Shown: in pieces, positions 43,018 through 54,574 of the stretch | How the letters are laid out: each line of letters begins with the position of its first letter | Numbering within the stretch: the first letter of the stretch is position 1 | Position numbers and translations under genes: made by a program | From: Artemia franciscana | Taxonomy: Eukaryota; Arthropoda; Branchiopoda; Anostraca; Artemiidae | Length of the DNA stretch: 64,000 nt | Assembly: GCF_032884065.1 (NCBI RefSeq) | Contig: NC_088866.1 | Location: 26,578,335 to 26,642,334 of the forward strand | Direction of reading: 5' to 3' | Notes under the pieces: generated by a model | Database searches by the model: none | The model's input: only the letters and a program-made list of their open reading frames with translations | What the model was told of the DNA's origin: nothing

Positions 43018-44749
43018 TTAAATAAAAAAAAAAACAACTAGTTTTTCTAACTGAAAGTAAGGAGCGACATTAAAACTTAAAACGAACAGAAATTACTCCG
43101 TATATGAAATGGGTTATCCCCTTCGCAATCCCTCGCACTTTGCGATACAGTTTTTAATTGTTTTAAAAAGTAGAACTGTGGCAAAGAGTCAAACTTTAGC
43201 GTAAAGAGCGAGGGATTGCGGAGGGGACAACCCATTTCATATACGGAGTAATCTCTGTTCGTTTTAAGTTTTAATGTCGTTCCTTACTTTCAGTTAAAAA
43301 AACTAGTTTTTTTTATTTAATTTCTGAACGTTCTTGAATTAATGCATGTTTGATTTTGGTTCTCCGCACATAAATTATTAAAATGAAATTGCATATTAAT
43401 TCTTTTTTTGGCTAAATGGCTTTCTCTTAGTTTTGATCAGACGATTTTGGGAAAATAAGGGGTGGTGAAGGAGGCCTAGTTGCCCTCCAATTTTTCGGTT
43501 ACTTAAAAAGGCAACTAGAGCTTTTAATTTTTAACGGACGTTTTTATTAGTAAAAAATATATGTAACTTAAGAATTAACTTACGTAACAAATTTCATATT
43601 TTTATATTTTATTATGTATATGAGGGGGTTTGTCCCCTCGTTAATACCTCGCTCTTTACACTAAATCTTAAGTTTTGTCCCAATTCTTTAAGAATGACCC
43701 CTGATTCAGAAACGCCGTAGAATAAATAGTTGAAATTACTAAAAATACTTTGGCATAAAGAGCGAAGTATTTATCTCCTCCTATATACCTCGCTCTTTAT
43801 GCTAAAGTATTTTTAGAACCCTTCATATACGTAATAATCTCTGTTCGTTTTAAGTTTTAATGCTACTCCTTACTTTCAATTGAAAAAACTTATTCATGAT
43901 TATTTTTTCATTGTTTTTTTATAGTAATGTTAGAAAATCCTGCGCCCTTTTCATTGAATTTCTCTTCCCCCCATGACATTCCTCCAACGAAAGATCCTCC
44001 CACATAGCCCCCTCCCCTCGACCCCACCCCCAAACCAAAAACCGAACAACCTGTACACTTCCCAATAACCATTACTGTATGTAAACATTTGTCAAAGTTT
44101 GTAACTTGCAGCCCCTCCCCCAGGGACTGTAGGGAATTAGGTTATCTCCAAAGACATAGTTATTAATGTTTTCGACTATGCAGAACAAAACGGCTATCTC
44201 AAAATTTTGATCCGTTGACTTTGGGAAAAAATGAGCATGGGAGGGGGCCTAGGTGCCTTCCAATTTTTTTGGTCACTTAAAAAGGGGACTAGAACTTTTC
44301 ATTTCCGTTAGAATGAGCCCTCTTGTGATATTCTAGGACCACTTGGTCAACACGATGACCCCTGGAGAAAAAAGCAAAATAAAAAAACAAACACTCACCC
44401 GTGATCTGTCTTCTCGCAAAAAATACGAAATTCCACATTTTTGTAGATTGGAGCTTGAAGTTTTTTCTACAGGGTTCTTTGATACGCTGAATGCAATGGT
44501 GTGATTTTCGTTAAGATTCTATGACTTTTATGGGGGTTTCCCCCTATTTTCCAAAGTAAGGCGAATTGTCTCAGGCTCGTAACTTTTGATGACAAAGACT
44601 AAATTTGATGAAACTTATATATTTAAAATCAGCATGAAAATTCGATTCTTTTGATGTATCTTTTAGCATCAAAATTCCGTTTTTTAGAGTTTCGTTTACT
44701 ATTGAGCCGGGTCGCTCCTTACTATAGTTCGTTACCACGAACTGTTTGA
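43018..44749 (+). mobile_element. 1.73-kb non-autonomous element, copy A
   Basis: The outer end is TTAAATAAA, then AACTGAAAGTAAGGAGCGAC; the inner end is GAGCCGGGTCGCTCCTTACT, then AGTTCGTTACCACGAACT. GTAAGGAGCGAC (43057-43068) and its reverse complement (44711-44722) form subterminal inverted repeats. The first 300 bp is itself a fold-back. No protein is encoded. Copy A matches copy B (44945-46676) in reverse and copy C (59122-60869) in reverse, all nearly full length. Class unknown; the inverted ends suggest a DNA transposon-derived element. Confidence 0.8.
43740..43818. repeat. Internal fold-back of the element
   Basis: AAATACTTTGGCATAAAGAG..GAAGTATTT pairs with ATACCTCGCTCTTTATGCTA..AAGTATTTTTA. 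The same hairpin lies in copy B near 45.90 kb and copy C near 60.07 kb. Confidence 0.75.
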
Positions 44750-44944
44750 AAAATTAAGAACGAAATAAAATATTGGAAAATATCAAACTAAATGAGTATA
44801 ATTTTCAGCCAGTGAATAAAAGTAGAAAGTGAAGCAGATGTTTTGCCATAAACCTCTATTAAGCCGCCTCTAGTGCTCAAAAGAAGAATTTATACATGTT
44901 ATGAAAGATAAAACTAACTTCTGGAAGTAGCTTATCAGTCCAAA

Positions 44945-46676
44945 TCAAACAGTTCGTGGTAACGAACTGTAGTAAGGAGCGACCCGGCTCAATAGTAACC
45001 AAAACTCTTAAAAATTGAATTTTGATATCAATAGCCACATCAAAAGAATCGCATTTTAATGCTGATTTTAAATATATAAGTTTGATCAAGTTTAGTCTTA
45101 CCCATCAAAAGTTACGAGCCTGAGAAAATTTGCCTTATTTAGGAAAATAGGGGAAAACACCCCCTAAAAGTCATAGGATCTTAACGAAAATGACAACATC
45201 AGATTCAGCGTATCAGAGAACCCTACTGTAGAAGTTTCAAGCTCCTATCTACAAAAATGTGGAATTTTGTCAGAAGACAAATCACGGGTGCGTGTTTATT
45301 TGTTTTTTTTTTTTTTTGTTTTTTTCTTGTCCCCAGGGGTCATCGTATCGACCAAGTGGTCCTAGAATGTCGCAAGAGGGCTCATTCTAACGGAAATGAA
45401 AAGTTCTAGTGCCCTTTTTAAGTGACCAAAAAAATTGGAGGGCATCTAGGCCCCCTCCCACGCTCATTTTTTTCCCAAAGTCAACGGATCAAAATTTTGA
45501 GATAGCCATTTTGTTCAGCATAGTCGAAAACCACAATAACTATGTCTTTAAGGATGACTTACTCCCCCACAATCCCTGGGGGATGGGGCTGCAAGTTAAA
45601 AACTTTGACCAGTGTTTACATATAGTAATGGTTATTGGGAAGTGTACAGACGTTTTCAGGGGGAATTTATTTTGTTTGGGGGTGGGGCTGAGGAGAGGGG
45701 GCTATGTTGGAGGATCTTTCCTTGGTGGAATCTGTCATGGGGGAAGAAAAATTCAATGACAAGGGCGCAGGATTCTCTAGCATTACTATAAGAAAACAAT
45801 GAAAAATAAACATGAAAACGTTTTTTCAAATGAAAGGAAGAAGTAGCATTGAAACTTAAAACGAACACAGATTATTACGCATATGAGGGGTTCTAAAAAT
45901 ACTTTAGCATAAAGAGCGAGGTATTTAGGAGGAGATAAATACCTTGCTCTTTATGCTAAAGTATTTTTAGTAATTTCAACTATTTATTCTACGGCCTTTC
46001 TGATTCAGGGGTCATTCTTAAAGAATTGGGACAAAACTTACGATTTAGTGTAAAGAGCGAGGTATTAACGAGGGTACAAACCCCCTCGTATACATAATAA
46101 AAATATAAGGTTTTGAAAGTTTGTTACGTAAGTTAATTCTTAAGTTACGTATATTTTTTATTAATAAAAACGTTCGTTAAAAATTAAAAGTCCTAGTTGC
46201 CTTTTTAAGTAACCGAAAAATTCAAGGGCAACTAGGCTTCCTTCTCCACCCCCTATTTCTCAAAATGGTCTGATCAAAACTATGAGAAAGCCATTTAGCC
46301 AAAAAAAGAATTAATATACAAATTTCATTTTAATAATTTATGTGCGGAGAGCCAAAACCAAACATGCATTCATTCAAATTCAGAAATTAAATAAAAAAAA
46401 CTAATTTTTTTAGCTGAAAGTAAGGAGCGACATTAAAACGAACAGATATTACTCCGTATATGAAATGAGTTGTCCCCTCCGCAATCCCTCGCTCTTTACT
46501 CTGAAGTTTGACTCTTTGCCACTATTCTACTTTTTAAAAAAATTAAAAGTTTTAGCGTAAAGAGCGAGGGATTGCGGAGGAGACAACTCATTTCATATAT
46601 GGAGTAATTTCTGTTCGTTTTAAGTTTTAATGTCGCTCCTTACTTTCAGCTAAAAAAATTAGTTTTTTTTTTATTT
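44945..46676 (-). mobile_element. 1.73-kb non-autonomous element, copy B (inverted relative to A)
   Basis: Starts ATCAAACAGTTCGTGGTAAC, with hairpin CAGTTCGT-GGTA-ACGAACTG at 44950-44969, and ends at the TTTATTT following CTCCTTACTTTCAGCTAAAA. Same length as copy A to within a few bases. Together they make a palindrome of about 3.66 kb with a 195-bp centre (44750-44944). ORFs within it are non-coding repeats. Confidence 0.8.
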
Positions 46677-47386
46677 CATCTACTTACCAAATAGTGGTCT
46701 TTGGCCCATGGTGGAAACCCAAGTAAATAATTGATATACGTAAAATAAATTTTATGCCGCATTTTATTCTTTGTATGTGTAAAACAATCTAAAAACGGAG
46801 AAACGTAGAGAAAATTCGGTGAAACAAACGCATTGTACCACCAGGCTAGAAAATCGGGACTAAATCACGCCTTGCTCGGGAAAGCTTTCCTTAAGCAGAA
46901 CTAACTTTTCTAAGTTAGTTCAAAATTAGATCAAGCATAATAAGCTAGTTCAAGCAAGACTTGTGCGTTGGACTTAGGACCTATGAGGACTGTCAAATTC
47001 AGTGCTGTATTTTTTTTTCTTTCTTTTTTATGGAAGCAAAGAAGTTATTCATAATTATAAATTTTAATTTTTTTTGTACGTCTTGTACAACCCCTGTAGT
47101 TTCTTAACGTATTCATGAGATAAGTAAGATTAATTTAGGGTAAAATTGGGAAAGTTTACCCACCTGACTTGTCTCATATTGATGTCTTTCATTTTGGTCA
47201 GTTAATAACTTTGGCCTTTAAGACTACAGGTTAAACTGAGGGATCATCTATTTAGGAATATCTTCAATTTTATCGACTATTGGGGTTCTAAATTAAGGCT
47301 GTAGCAGTGGATCCTAATGAACTGAGTCAATGAGTGAAAAAAATTATATTGTTTTATATTACATTTTATTTTGTATTTATATTATA
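46677..47386. other. Unassigned intron sequence
   Basis: Nothing recognised between the inverted elements and the Helitron terminus. Confidence 0.45.
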
Positions 47387-47540
47387 CTAGCTGTTGGGGT
47401 GGCGCTTCGCGCCACCCCAACACCTAGTTGGTGGGGGCGCTTTGCGCCCCCCCCCAAGCCCCCCCGCGCGCGTAAGTCGTTACGCGCCATAATAGTTACG
47501 CGCCATTGTAGTTGTGTCCCTATGTCCCACCTGTGAATAT

Positions 47541-47624
<84 letters not shown>
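47541..47624. repeat. (TA)n microsatellite inside the Helitron
   Basis: TA units between the GTCCCACCTGTGAATATAG segment and the helicase remnant; the plus-strand Helitron has a short TATATAAATCTATCTATATT at the same place (near 36280). Confidence 0.95.
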
Positions 47625-47626
<2 letters not shown>

Positions 47627-47840
47627 TTTTAACTACGTAAAACTTGCGAATATACAACATTCTTTGCTGTCCCATTGTCTTTGCATATAAATAGATTGTC
47701 AGGTTTACCGACTCTTGAACATGCAACATATAATGGTCCATGGGAAAATAATCTGTATTCAGATCTATACCTCATGATTCTAATGATTGCCCTTGAGCTT
47801 TGTTGATGGTGATTGCTAATCGACCATTCCCTGTCCCGGT

Positions 47841-48360
47841 GTCCCGGTCGTCATTTACATCCCCCTGTTTCCCCCGGTGTCCCCGTTGTAGTTGTGTCCC
47901 TGTGTCCCGGTCGTCATTTATATTCCCTGTGTCCCGGTCGTCATTTGTATCCCGGTGTCCCGGTCTGTATATACATTCGTTTTTTAGTTTTGTTTTTCTC
48001 CTTTATTTTTTTCCTTTTTTTTCTTTTTTAGCTTATTTAGATTTTTAGATTTTTTAGTTTTTTTATTAGTTTTTAGTTTTTTTTTCTTTTTAGTTTTTTT
48101 GTCCCGGTCGTCATTTATATCCCCCTGTTTCCCCCGGTGTCCCCGTTGTAGTTGTGTCCCTGTGTCCCGGTCGTCATTTATATTCCCTGTGTCCCGGTCG
48201 TCATTTGTATCCCGGTGTACCGGTCTGTATATACATTCGTTTTTTAGTTTTGTTTTTCTCCTTTATTTTTTTCCTTTTTTTTTCTTTTTTAGTTTATTTA
48301 GATTTTTAGATTTTTTAGTTTTTTTATTAGTTTTTAGTTTTTTTTTCTTTTTAGTTTTTT
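47841..48360. repeat. Tandem duplication, 260-bp unit, with GTCCCGGTCGTCATTT minisatellite
   Basis: GTCCCGGTCGTCATTTA starts units at 47841 and 48101. Each holds several shorter variants of TGTGTCCCGGTCGTCATTTA and ends in a TTTTTAG-rich run. The two units are nearly identical, so the duplication is recent. Confidence 0.9.
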
Positions 48361-49025
48361 TGTAGTTTTTACCTTCTTTTTAGTTTTGTTAATTTTTTTT
48401 TTTACTTATGTCCTGGTCGTCATTTATACTCCCTGTGTCCCGGTGCTTTGTTGATTGCTAATCGAACATTCCTTTTGTCCTGGTCGCTTTCTCTTTGAGT
48501 GTCGTCATTTAGTTTTTTAGCTTTTTTACTTTTTTTATTAGTTTTTAGTTTTTTTGTAGTTTTTGCCTTTTTTTAGTTTTTTCAGTTTTTTTTTTAGTTT
48601 TTTATTGGTTTTTACCTTTATTTTAGCTTATTTTTCAGTTTTTTCCTTTTTTTTAGTTTTTTTTAGTTTTTAGTTTTTTTAGTTTTTTACCTTTTTTTAG
48701 TTTTTTTAGTTTTTTTAGTTTTTTAGCTTTTTTATTTTTTTTTATTAGTTTTCAGTTTTTTTTTGTAGTTTTTGCCTTTTTTTTAGTTTTTTTAGTTTTT
48801 TAGCTTTTTTATTAGTTTTTAGTTTTTTTTGTAGTTTTTGCCTTTTTTTAGTTTTTTTAGTTTTTTAGCTTTTTTATTTTTTTTATTAGTTTTTAGTTTT
48901 TTTTGTAGTTTTTGCCTTTTTTTAGTTTTTTCAGTTTTGACGTCACCTGATCCAGTTTTTTCAGGTGACGTCACCTGATCCACGATCCACAGATCCACAG
49001 ACAACTTATTTTTATATATATAGAT

Positions 49026-49880
49026 AGTTTTTTTTTTTTACTTATGTCCTGGTCGTCATTTATACTCCCTGTGTCCCGGTGCTTTGTTGATTGCTAATCG
49101 AACATTCCTTTTGTCCTGGTCCCTTTCTCTTTGAGTTTCGTCATTTATTTTTTTCTTTTTTAGTTCTTTTAGTTTTTACCTTTTTTAGTTTTTTTTAGTT
49201 TTTTAGATGAAAATTTTTTTTAGTTTTTTCCTTTTTTTCTTTTTAGTTTTTTATTGGTTTTTACCTTTATTTTAGCTTATTTTTCAGTTTTTTCCTTTTT
49301 TTTAGTTTTTTTTTATTTTTTATTTTTTTTAGTTTTTTACCTTTTTTTAGTTTTTTTAGTTTTTTTAGTTTTTTAGCTTTTTTACTTTTTTTATTAGTTT
49401 TTAGTTTTTTTTTGTAGTTTTTGCCTTTTTTTAGTTTTTTCAGTTTTTTTTTTAGTTTTTTATTGGTTTTTACCTTTATTTTAGCTTATTTTTCAGTTTT
49501 TTCCTTTTTTTTTAGTTTTTTTTTAGTTTTTAGTTTTTTTAGTTTTTTACCTTTTTTTAGTTTTTTTAGTTTTTTTAGTTTTTTAGCTTTTTTATTTTTT
49601 TTATTAGTTTTTAGTTTTTTTTGTAGTTTTTGCCTTTTTTTAGTTTTTTTAGTTTTTTAGCTTTTTTATTAGTTTTTAGTTTTTTTTGTAGTTTTTGCCT
49701 TTTTTTAGTTTTTTTAGTTTTTTAGCTTTTTTATTTTTTTTATTAGTTTTTAGTTTTTTTTTGTAGTTTTTGCCTTTTTTAGTTTTTTCAGTTTTGACGT
49801 CACCTGATCCAGTTTTTTCAGGTGACGTCACCTGATCCATCCACAGACAGACAGACAACTTATTTTTATATATATAGATT
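49026..49880 (-). mobile_element. Second Helitron 5-prime segment in tandem
   Basis: Repeats the arrangement of 48.37-49.02 kb: ACTTATGTCCTGGTCGTCAT, CTTTGTTGATTGCTAATCGA, a long TTTTTAGTTTTT minisatellite, TGACGTCACCTGATCC, CAGACAACTTATTTTTATAT. It ends at the 5-prime TC near 49879. The first 581 bp of the window is a third example. Confidence 0.8.
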
Positions 49881-49911
49881 ATGTCTTTATATAACATAAT
49901 GTATATTACAA

Positions 49912-49914
<3 letters not shown>

Positions 49915-49980
<66 letters not shown>
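49915..49980. repeat. (TA)n microsatellite
   Basis: TA units about 35 bp beyond the Helitron 5-prime end. Confidence 0.95.
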
Positions 49981-49984
<4 letters not shown>

Positions 49985-49985
<1 letters not shown>

Positions 49986-51476
49986 TTTTATATTTAATTT
50001 TTTGTCGTCAGTGCAAGTAATTGTAATTTGGAAAAGAGTGTTTGGAAACTTTATAAAAATCAGTCACCAACACAGGGGGTGGGAGGGAACGGGCTCGACC
50101 TTTTGATTATTCTGAATAATATGGCTGCTTTAAATTTTAGTCTGATACCAAGGGGGGCCGGTTACAGATAGAGCTTCAAACTGGAGGTAGGTTGTCCTCT
50201 ACTCTGTAGACGAATCATGTGTCGTTCTGTTACAGGTCAACACTACTGCGATTTCTGATTGTTATCAGCTCGGTATAGGTAAGAAACAGGTATGCCGATA
50301 ATAATAAGGTAAATGGTAGATAGCTGCAAGTAATGGTAACTATAAGAAAAAAAATCGAACACAACTCTTGTATTGAGGTCATTAAAGGTAAATGAAATGC
50401 TCTTCTGAAATTTTGAATTCTTCCCCCCTCCAAAAAAAGAGTAAAAATTGTTCTTATTTAGCATACTAAAGCAAGAAGCAAAATGGAGCTGTCCTAACTT
50501 TGAAAGCAAACTTGGTTGTGTCCATTTAGCCTCAGACTTATCTTGAATAAAAAAAATATTCCTTTGATCCCTCAGATGGCTAAATTTATAGCTCGTTCGG
50601 AAAAGTCATTCTGGAAATCCTGAAAACCAATTGATTATTTCATGTAAATGATTCATTTTTCTCAAGTTCCATTTTCGGATAAGGCTTGGGCCCAGTAGTA
50701 GAATGAAGCCAGACTATCTATGATAGTGACTCATACGAATAGAGGTAGGTCCTCCGAAACCTTGTCGTTTGTACACCAACAACAAGAGATTGTCATACCT
50801 CAATCAGACTTGATAGGAAGAAAAAGAAAACAGTGTCATAGTTTTGTATTTAGGCTGTTTAGACAAAATATGACCTCTTTTGGGTACTCGGAATGAGGAG
50901 TTCTTTTGGTTTTTTACCTAAAAGCGCTTGTCACCAGAATACATAGTCTAAGGGGCTATTGGATAACTTAAATTTGGTCAGAAGTAAGAGTAAGTGTCCT
51001 ATTATTGCCTTGTGGGCGTTTGTATTCATTCTGACCTCTTTGAGGAAGTGGGCTTCAACCCCTTCCCCGTCCATGAAAAGATCCTTTCACCCCCCCCCCC
51101 TGGTACTTGATCTGCAATTATGCTGCACTATTTACCCATTATTATTGCTGTATAATTGGTCGGTAGTATCGGTTTGTTTCATAGGAACTGTAGGTGTGTT
51201 TAAGCGAAGAGGCAGGGCTAAACTAAACTAGAAGAGGCAGTAATACGAGGCGCAATTACCTTAAGTTGCATGATTTTGCTCTTTCTTTTTGGACCTTTTT
51301 GGTCACAATTATAATTCTTTATATGGGCAGACTAAGATAAAACCTTTGATAGTAAGCATAGCTGAGCAAACATTACTGATAAGAATTATCGTAATAAAAG
51401 GCTCCTACAGAACTTCACGTATAAAAGAAACTTAAAGCTAATCTTATCAAACGTTGAACTTTGTGCTAAAAAATGC

Positions 51477-51480
<4 letters not shown>
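49985..51480. other. Intron sequence, one repeat remnant
   Basis: Near 50105-50205, TTCTGAATAATATGGCTGCTT and AGGTTGTCCTCTA resemble the 1.73-kb family at low identity. Otherwise no feature; ORFs of up to 90 aa lack motifs. Confidence 0.4.

Positions 51481-51548
<68 letters not shown>
51481..51548. repeat. Poly(T) tract of 68 bp
   Basis: Uninterrupted T homopolymer; may be the inverted poly(A) of an inserted retroelement, though no element body was recognised. Confidence 0.95.
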
Positions 51549-51552
<4 letters not shown>

Positions 51553-51659
51553 ATCTTTTGTCTATTAGTGTATTTGTCCAACGATATTTTCCAAGATATA
51601 CTAAGAAAGTATAAATTGCGTTCACAAATTCTTATTGTAGATGTAAAACTTATTCTCAA

Positions 51660-52000
51660 CAGCTACTGCTACTACTTCTAACAACACGGCGTAGCACCAA
51701 ATCGCCTGAGGCTAATACAGCTCTATACGCTCCTTCTCCACGTCTATTTATTTATAACTTCAGTGTTTGCCTCCTCTCGTGAAGTTCTATTTTCCTTAAA
51801 TTCTTCCTTATGATCTCTTCCTGCCCCATACGGGGACCACCCGCTTTTCTTTTGGCCCAGATGGATGGCCATAAAGCACAACATTCATAATCTGTCGTTG
51901 TTGGTCCGTAAACTCACTTACATACCCAGATTAAGGTTTAAGTTTTCTTTGCCGAAAAAGATGTAAGACTCCAGTGATACCAACTGCAAGGTTCTTATGA
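51660..52000 (-). mobile_element. LINE 3-prime end, same family as 3.9-5.65 kb
   Basis: AAATCGCCTGAGGCTAATAC, CGTGAAGTTCTATTTTCCTT and ATACGGGGACCACCCGCTTT align with the 3.9-4.1-kb element end (GAAGCCGCCTGAGGCCAGCA and onward). The tail reads GTAGTAGCAGTAG on the minus strand. Confidence 0.75.
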
Positions 52001-52554
52001 AACCCCTAATTGCATCTACCACAACGATTGTAAGATTTAAAGTCGAACTGACATACTGCTGCAAAATTCAAAGGAGTAAACCTCCAAAACAACGGGTGTA
52101 CGGCCAGTAGGAAGAACAAGAAGAGGAAGCACAACCAAACGAATATCTTGGCCGTATACAACAAGGCGTCCTCACCGTTGAAAATGAAATGAGTCATACC
52201 ATAGTTATTTCAGGTGTTTCTTTGTTGCTGAGAGGAGCTTTTTGTTGCACGCAGTCGCTATTCTGTATATTGGTTAATTCTTTCCTTTTTTTAAACTGTT
52301 ATGGTATACAGGCGAACTGAGGTATGCGTATATCGTAGCTGTAATAGTTATCGTAGCACTAAGAAATGCACGTTAAATCATGCTGCTTTTACAATCACCC
52401 AAGAAATAGAAAAAAAGAAAATAAGGTCAGTTGTTAAATGCGCTTATAAAATATGACATGAAGGAGTTTAGAACTTTGTTCGCACGGCACTTAACAGGTC
52501 GTAGTTCATTGTGATGCCTAGTGATTCTGCTGACCTGTGTCGATGGTGAAAAAA
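52001..52554. other. Unassigned intron sequence
   Basis: No supported feature. Confidence 0.45.
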
Positions 52555-52760
52555 AAATTGTGAAAAAAATAGATTTTGGACATTCTTATTGTAAAAAAAA
52601 TGAATTTAAAAAAATAAAAATAAATTCATCATTATTTGGGAGTAAAACCATATTAGTATTTGTTTCTATATTTACCTAAAAAATGTTACCCTAGCAGCGA
52701 TATATATTAAAATAGCCGTATTCAGCCACATTCTTCATATCATATACGTGTTATTTTTCA
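52555..52760. repeat. Dispersed repeat, direct copy at 56675-56865
   Basis: TTGGACATTCTTATTGTA, CATTATTTGG-AGTAAAA, CATATTAGTATTT, GAAATGTTACCC-type and TTCAGCCACATTC are shared in order with 56.68 kb. Confidence 0.75.
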
Positions 52761-52869
52761 TTTACGTGTAAAGTACCAAATAAATGAAAAAAAGAGGTTT
52801 GTAATCTATTTTTGGTGAAAAAATGTTTCTCGTTTGCTAGTAGCGTTTTCCTAAATTTATCTTTCAGTC

Positions 52870-53385
52870 ATGCTTCGAGCGAATAATGTGGGCAAGTTCA
52901 AGAGTCCTTTCGTAGTTGCTGAAGCGGGATCCAAGTATTATTTAATAGCATGTTTTTGGACATCTTCTAGTTCTGCTGACTATTTCTTTAACCTTTTCTG
53001 CATATAAGCAGTGTTTTGAGTTTTTGGACCCCAAAAGGGCAGCAACATTCGAGGATAGGCCTGATGTAGGGCGTATATGCCGGTAGGATTTGGTGATCAG
53101 CGAATCCCAACCTGTGCATACTTGTTAAACTCGTGATGGATTAGTTACATTTGCCTGTAGTATTGTCAACATGCAGCTTAAACGAGCAATTACCTGTAAA
53201 TGTTACACCTAGGATTGTTGCAGAGGAAGCACTTGGAAGCGGTACATCTAGGATTGTATTGTTCCGCTTGAATGGGTTGAATTGTAGAACTTTCGATTTT
53301 TGTTCATGCACTTGTAGGCCATCTGATTGACACTGGGTGACAAAGTCCTTATAGAGAACTAAAACAAGTTAAAACAACTAGGGTA
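52870..53385 (-). mobile_element. LINE fragment (reverse transcriptase C-terminal part)
   Basis: The minus strand reads DGLQVHEQKSKVLQFNPFKR, SSATILGVTFTGNCSFKLHV, then SLTSMHRLGFADHQILPAYT and PYIRPILECCCPFGVQ. This is the typical post-catalytic region of jockey/CR1-like LINEs (N..KS.V..F, LG..F...C.F..HV, Y...IRPILEY..P.W). Interrupted by stops. Lies antisense just upstream of PRXL2B exon 3. Confidence 0.8.
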
Positions 53386-53497
53386 TGGTAAGGCTCCAAA
53401 AACTAAAAAAAAAATCTTTTGCTGTGTACCCCTTTACAGAGAAAGTCTCCCCGCGTATAGCTATGTAGTCTAATATATATAACAAAATATTTTTCAG

Positions 53498-53613
53498 AGC
53501 TATATGTTGTTAGCGACAAGAAAACTTATGCTGATCTTGGATTTCAAAAATTTGGTTATTTGAGCATGATTACAGCATTGTTTGCGAAAGTTGCTCGTGA
53601 TGCTATGTCTAAG
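53498..53613 (+). CDS. PRXL2B: PRXL2B peroxiredoxin-like protein, third exon
   Basis: The exon is 116 bp, with acceptor TTTTTCAG and donor AAG-GTAAGT, in phase 1 and out phase 0. It encodes ELYVVSDKKTYADLGFQKFG, then YLSMITALFAKVARDAMSK. It matches the family block ELY.DE.K..YK.LGFKR...LS..PA.LGK..R. that follows the active-site segment (human [20 protein letters not shown]). The G completing the first codon comes from the exon ending at 42497. About 60 further residues (GNL.GD..Q.GG...V..GG) are expected; no matching exon was found between 53.6 and 64 kb, so the gene probably runs past the window. Confidence 0.88.
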
Positions 53614-53809
53614 GTAAGTTGTTATTTCTGGACCTGGCTAATTTGGTGAATTTGTAAAAATAGGTTTGGAAAGGTCAAACCCTTAGAAGCGGAGGTTTGA
53701 TTTTCTTTTCAGGGAATTGAAAAACCTAGAATTTTGGATAACAGTTTTTAATTTCTTTGGAAAGTGGAAAGTCCTTTAGTCAATCTAGGCCGGAATTCCT
53801 CTGTCCCTC

Positions 53810-53960
53810 GCCTTCTGTTTACTATTGCCGCTTCTACTATCAACTCATTGCATTACCAAGTCGCCTGAGGTCAACAGCTTCGCAAGTTCCTCCTTCATCG
53901 CAATATCCCCCCAACACCCTGTCTGCAGTCCTTTCCTTACCATTAATAATTAGAGATGAC
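53810..53960 (-). mobile_element. LINE 3-prime end, same family as 3.9 and 51.7 kb
   Basis: CCAAGTCGCCTGAGGTCAAC and AGTTCCTCCTTCATC followed by CAACACCCTGTCTGCAG-like sequence match the family's 3-prime terminus; only about 150 bp is recognisable. Confidence 0.6.
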
Positions 53961-54574
53961 AATCATTATAGAACTGGACAGAAATTTTGGGCTGTAGTTT
54001 TAGAAGCAAAGCTGATTGGTGAGATAGGATTATCTTCAAGATCCAAAAAGATTTAATTACAAGAATGGTTTTGCTGTTTAACCCAATAAGAGAAAAGCGA
54101 AAAATAAGATGCCCAGATTAGCCTGAAATTAATAAAGGGGGTGGGAAAATGATATACTGAGGTATTTTGTAAGGAAAGATAAAATGATAAGCCTTTAAAA
54201 TGCTTAGATAACAGGAAGAGTGCTTGCCAGTGTATTGTTCTTGATTATCTTAAACAATGGGATGTATTTGTAGTTTCGCTCTTATGATTTTTACAGCTGA
54301 ATACAGTGGGATTGGTTCCCCTTTAAAAACAGTTCAAAGGATCCAATCCTGAAATAATGAAAGCATTTTGGTACCCTCCCCATGAAAAACCGTTGGATAT
54401 ATCCCTCACTGAAGGTTTGCCCTTATCGACCCTTAAAAGCTCCTTTGATTTACCAAGGATTGTTCATAGGGAAATCTGAGAGATTTCGAAGCAGAACCTT
54501 TAAATATGGAATAGTAAAGGAGTGCTTGCCAGTGTGTTGGTCCTGGTGACGCTGTAATAGTGGTTGTTATTATT
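53961..54574 (+). other. PRXL2B downstream intron, unassigned
   Basis: CAGTGTATTGTTCTTGATTA (near 54229) and CAGTGTGTTGGTCCTGGTGA (near 54531) are similar and suggest a diverged duplication about 300 bp apart. No exon with the expected PRXL2B sequence. Confidence 0.4.

Larger units (their letters stand above)
47387..49025 (-). mobile_element. Helitron, minus strand, with complete termini but little coding sequence
   Basis: The 3-prime end is CTAG at 47387-47390 (read on the minus strand), preceded by a 13-bp hairpin: GTTGGGGTGGCGC (47393-47405), loop TTC, GCGCCACCCCAAC (47409-47421). The 5-prime end is TCTATATATATAAAAATAAG near 49024. Only the end of the Pif1 helicase remains (47630-47815; ITINKAQGQS, MLHVQESVNLTIYL in another frame), then a GTCCCGGTCGTC minisatellite and a T-rich minisatellite. 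Non-autonomous. Confidence 0.85.
42498..53497 (+). other. PRXL2B: PRXL2B intron 2 (11.0 kb)
   Basis: Donor GTATGT at 42498; acceptor TTTTTCAG ending at 53497. Contains the paired 1.73-kb elements, minus-strand Helitrons, a long poly(T) and two LINE fragments. No host exon was seen inside. Confidence 0.85.

Noticed and set aside
45409-45759. 116-codon plus-strand ORF
   Set aside because: Lies wholly in copy B of the 1.73-kb repeat; copies A and C do not keep the frame, so it is not coding.
51386-51681. Poly-Lys and poly-Phe ORFs
   Set aside because: Products of the 68-bp poly(T) tract.
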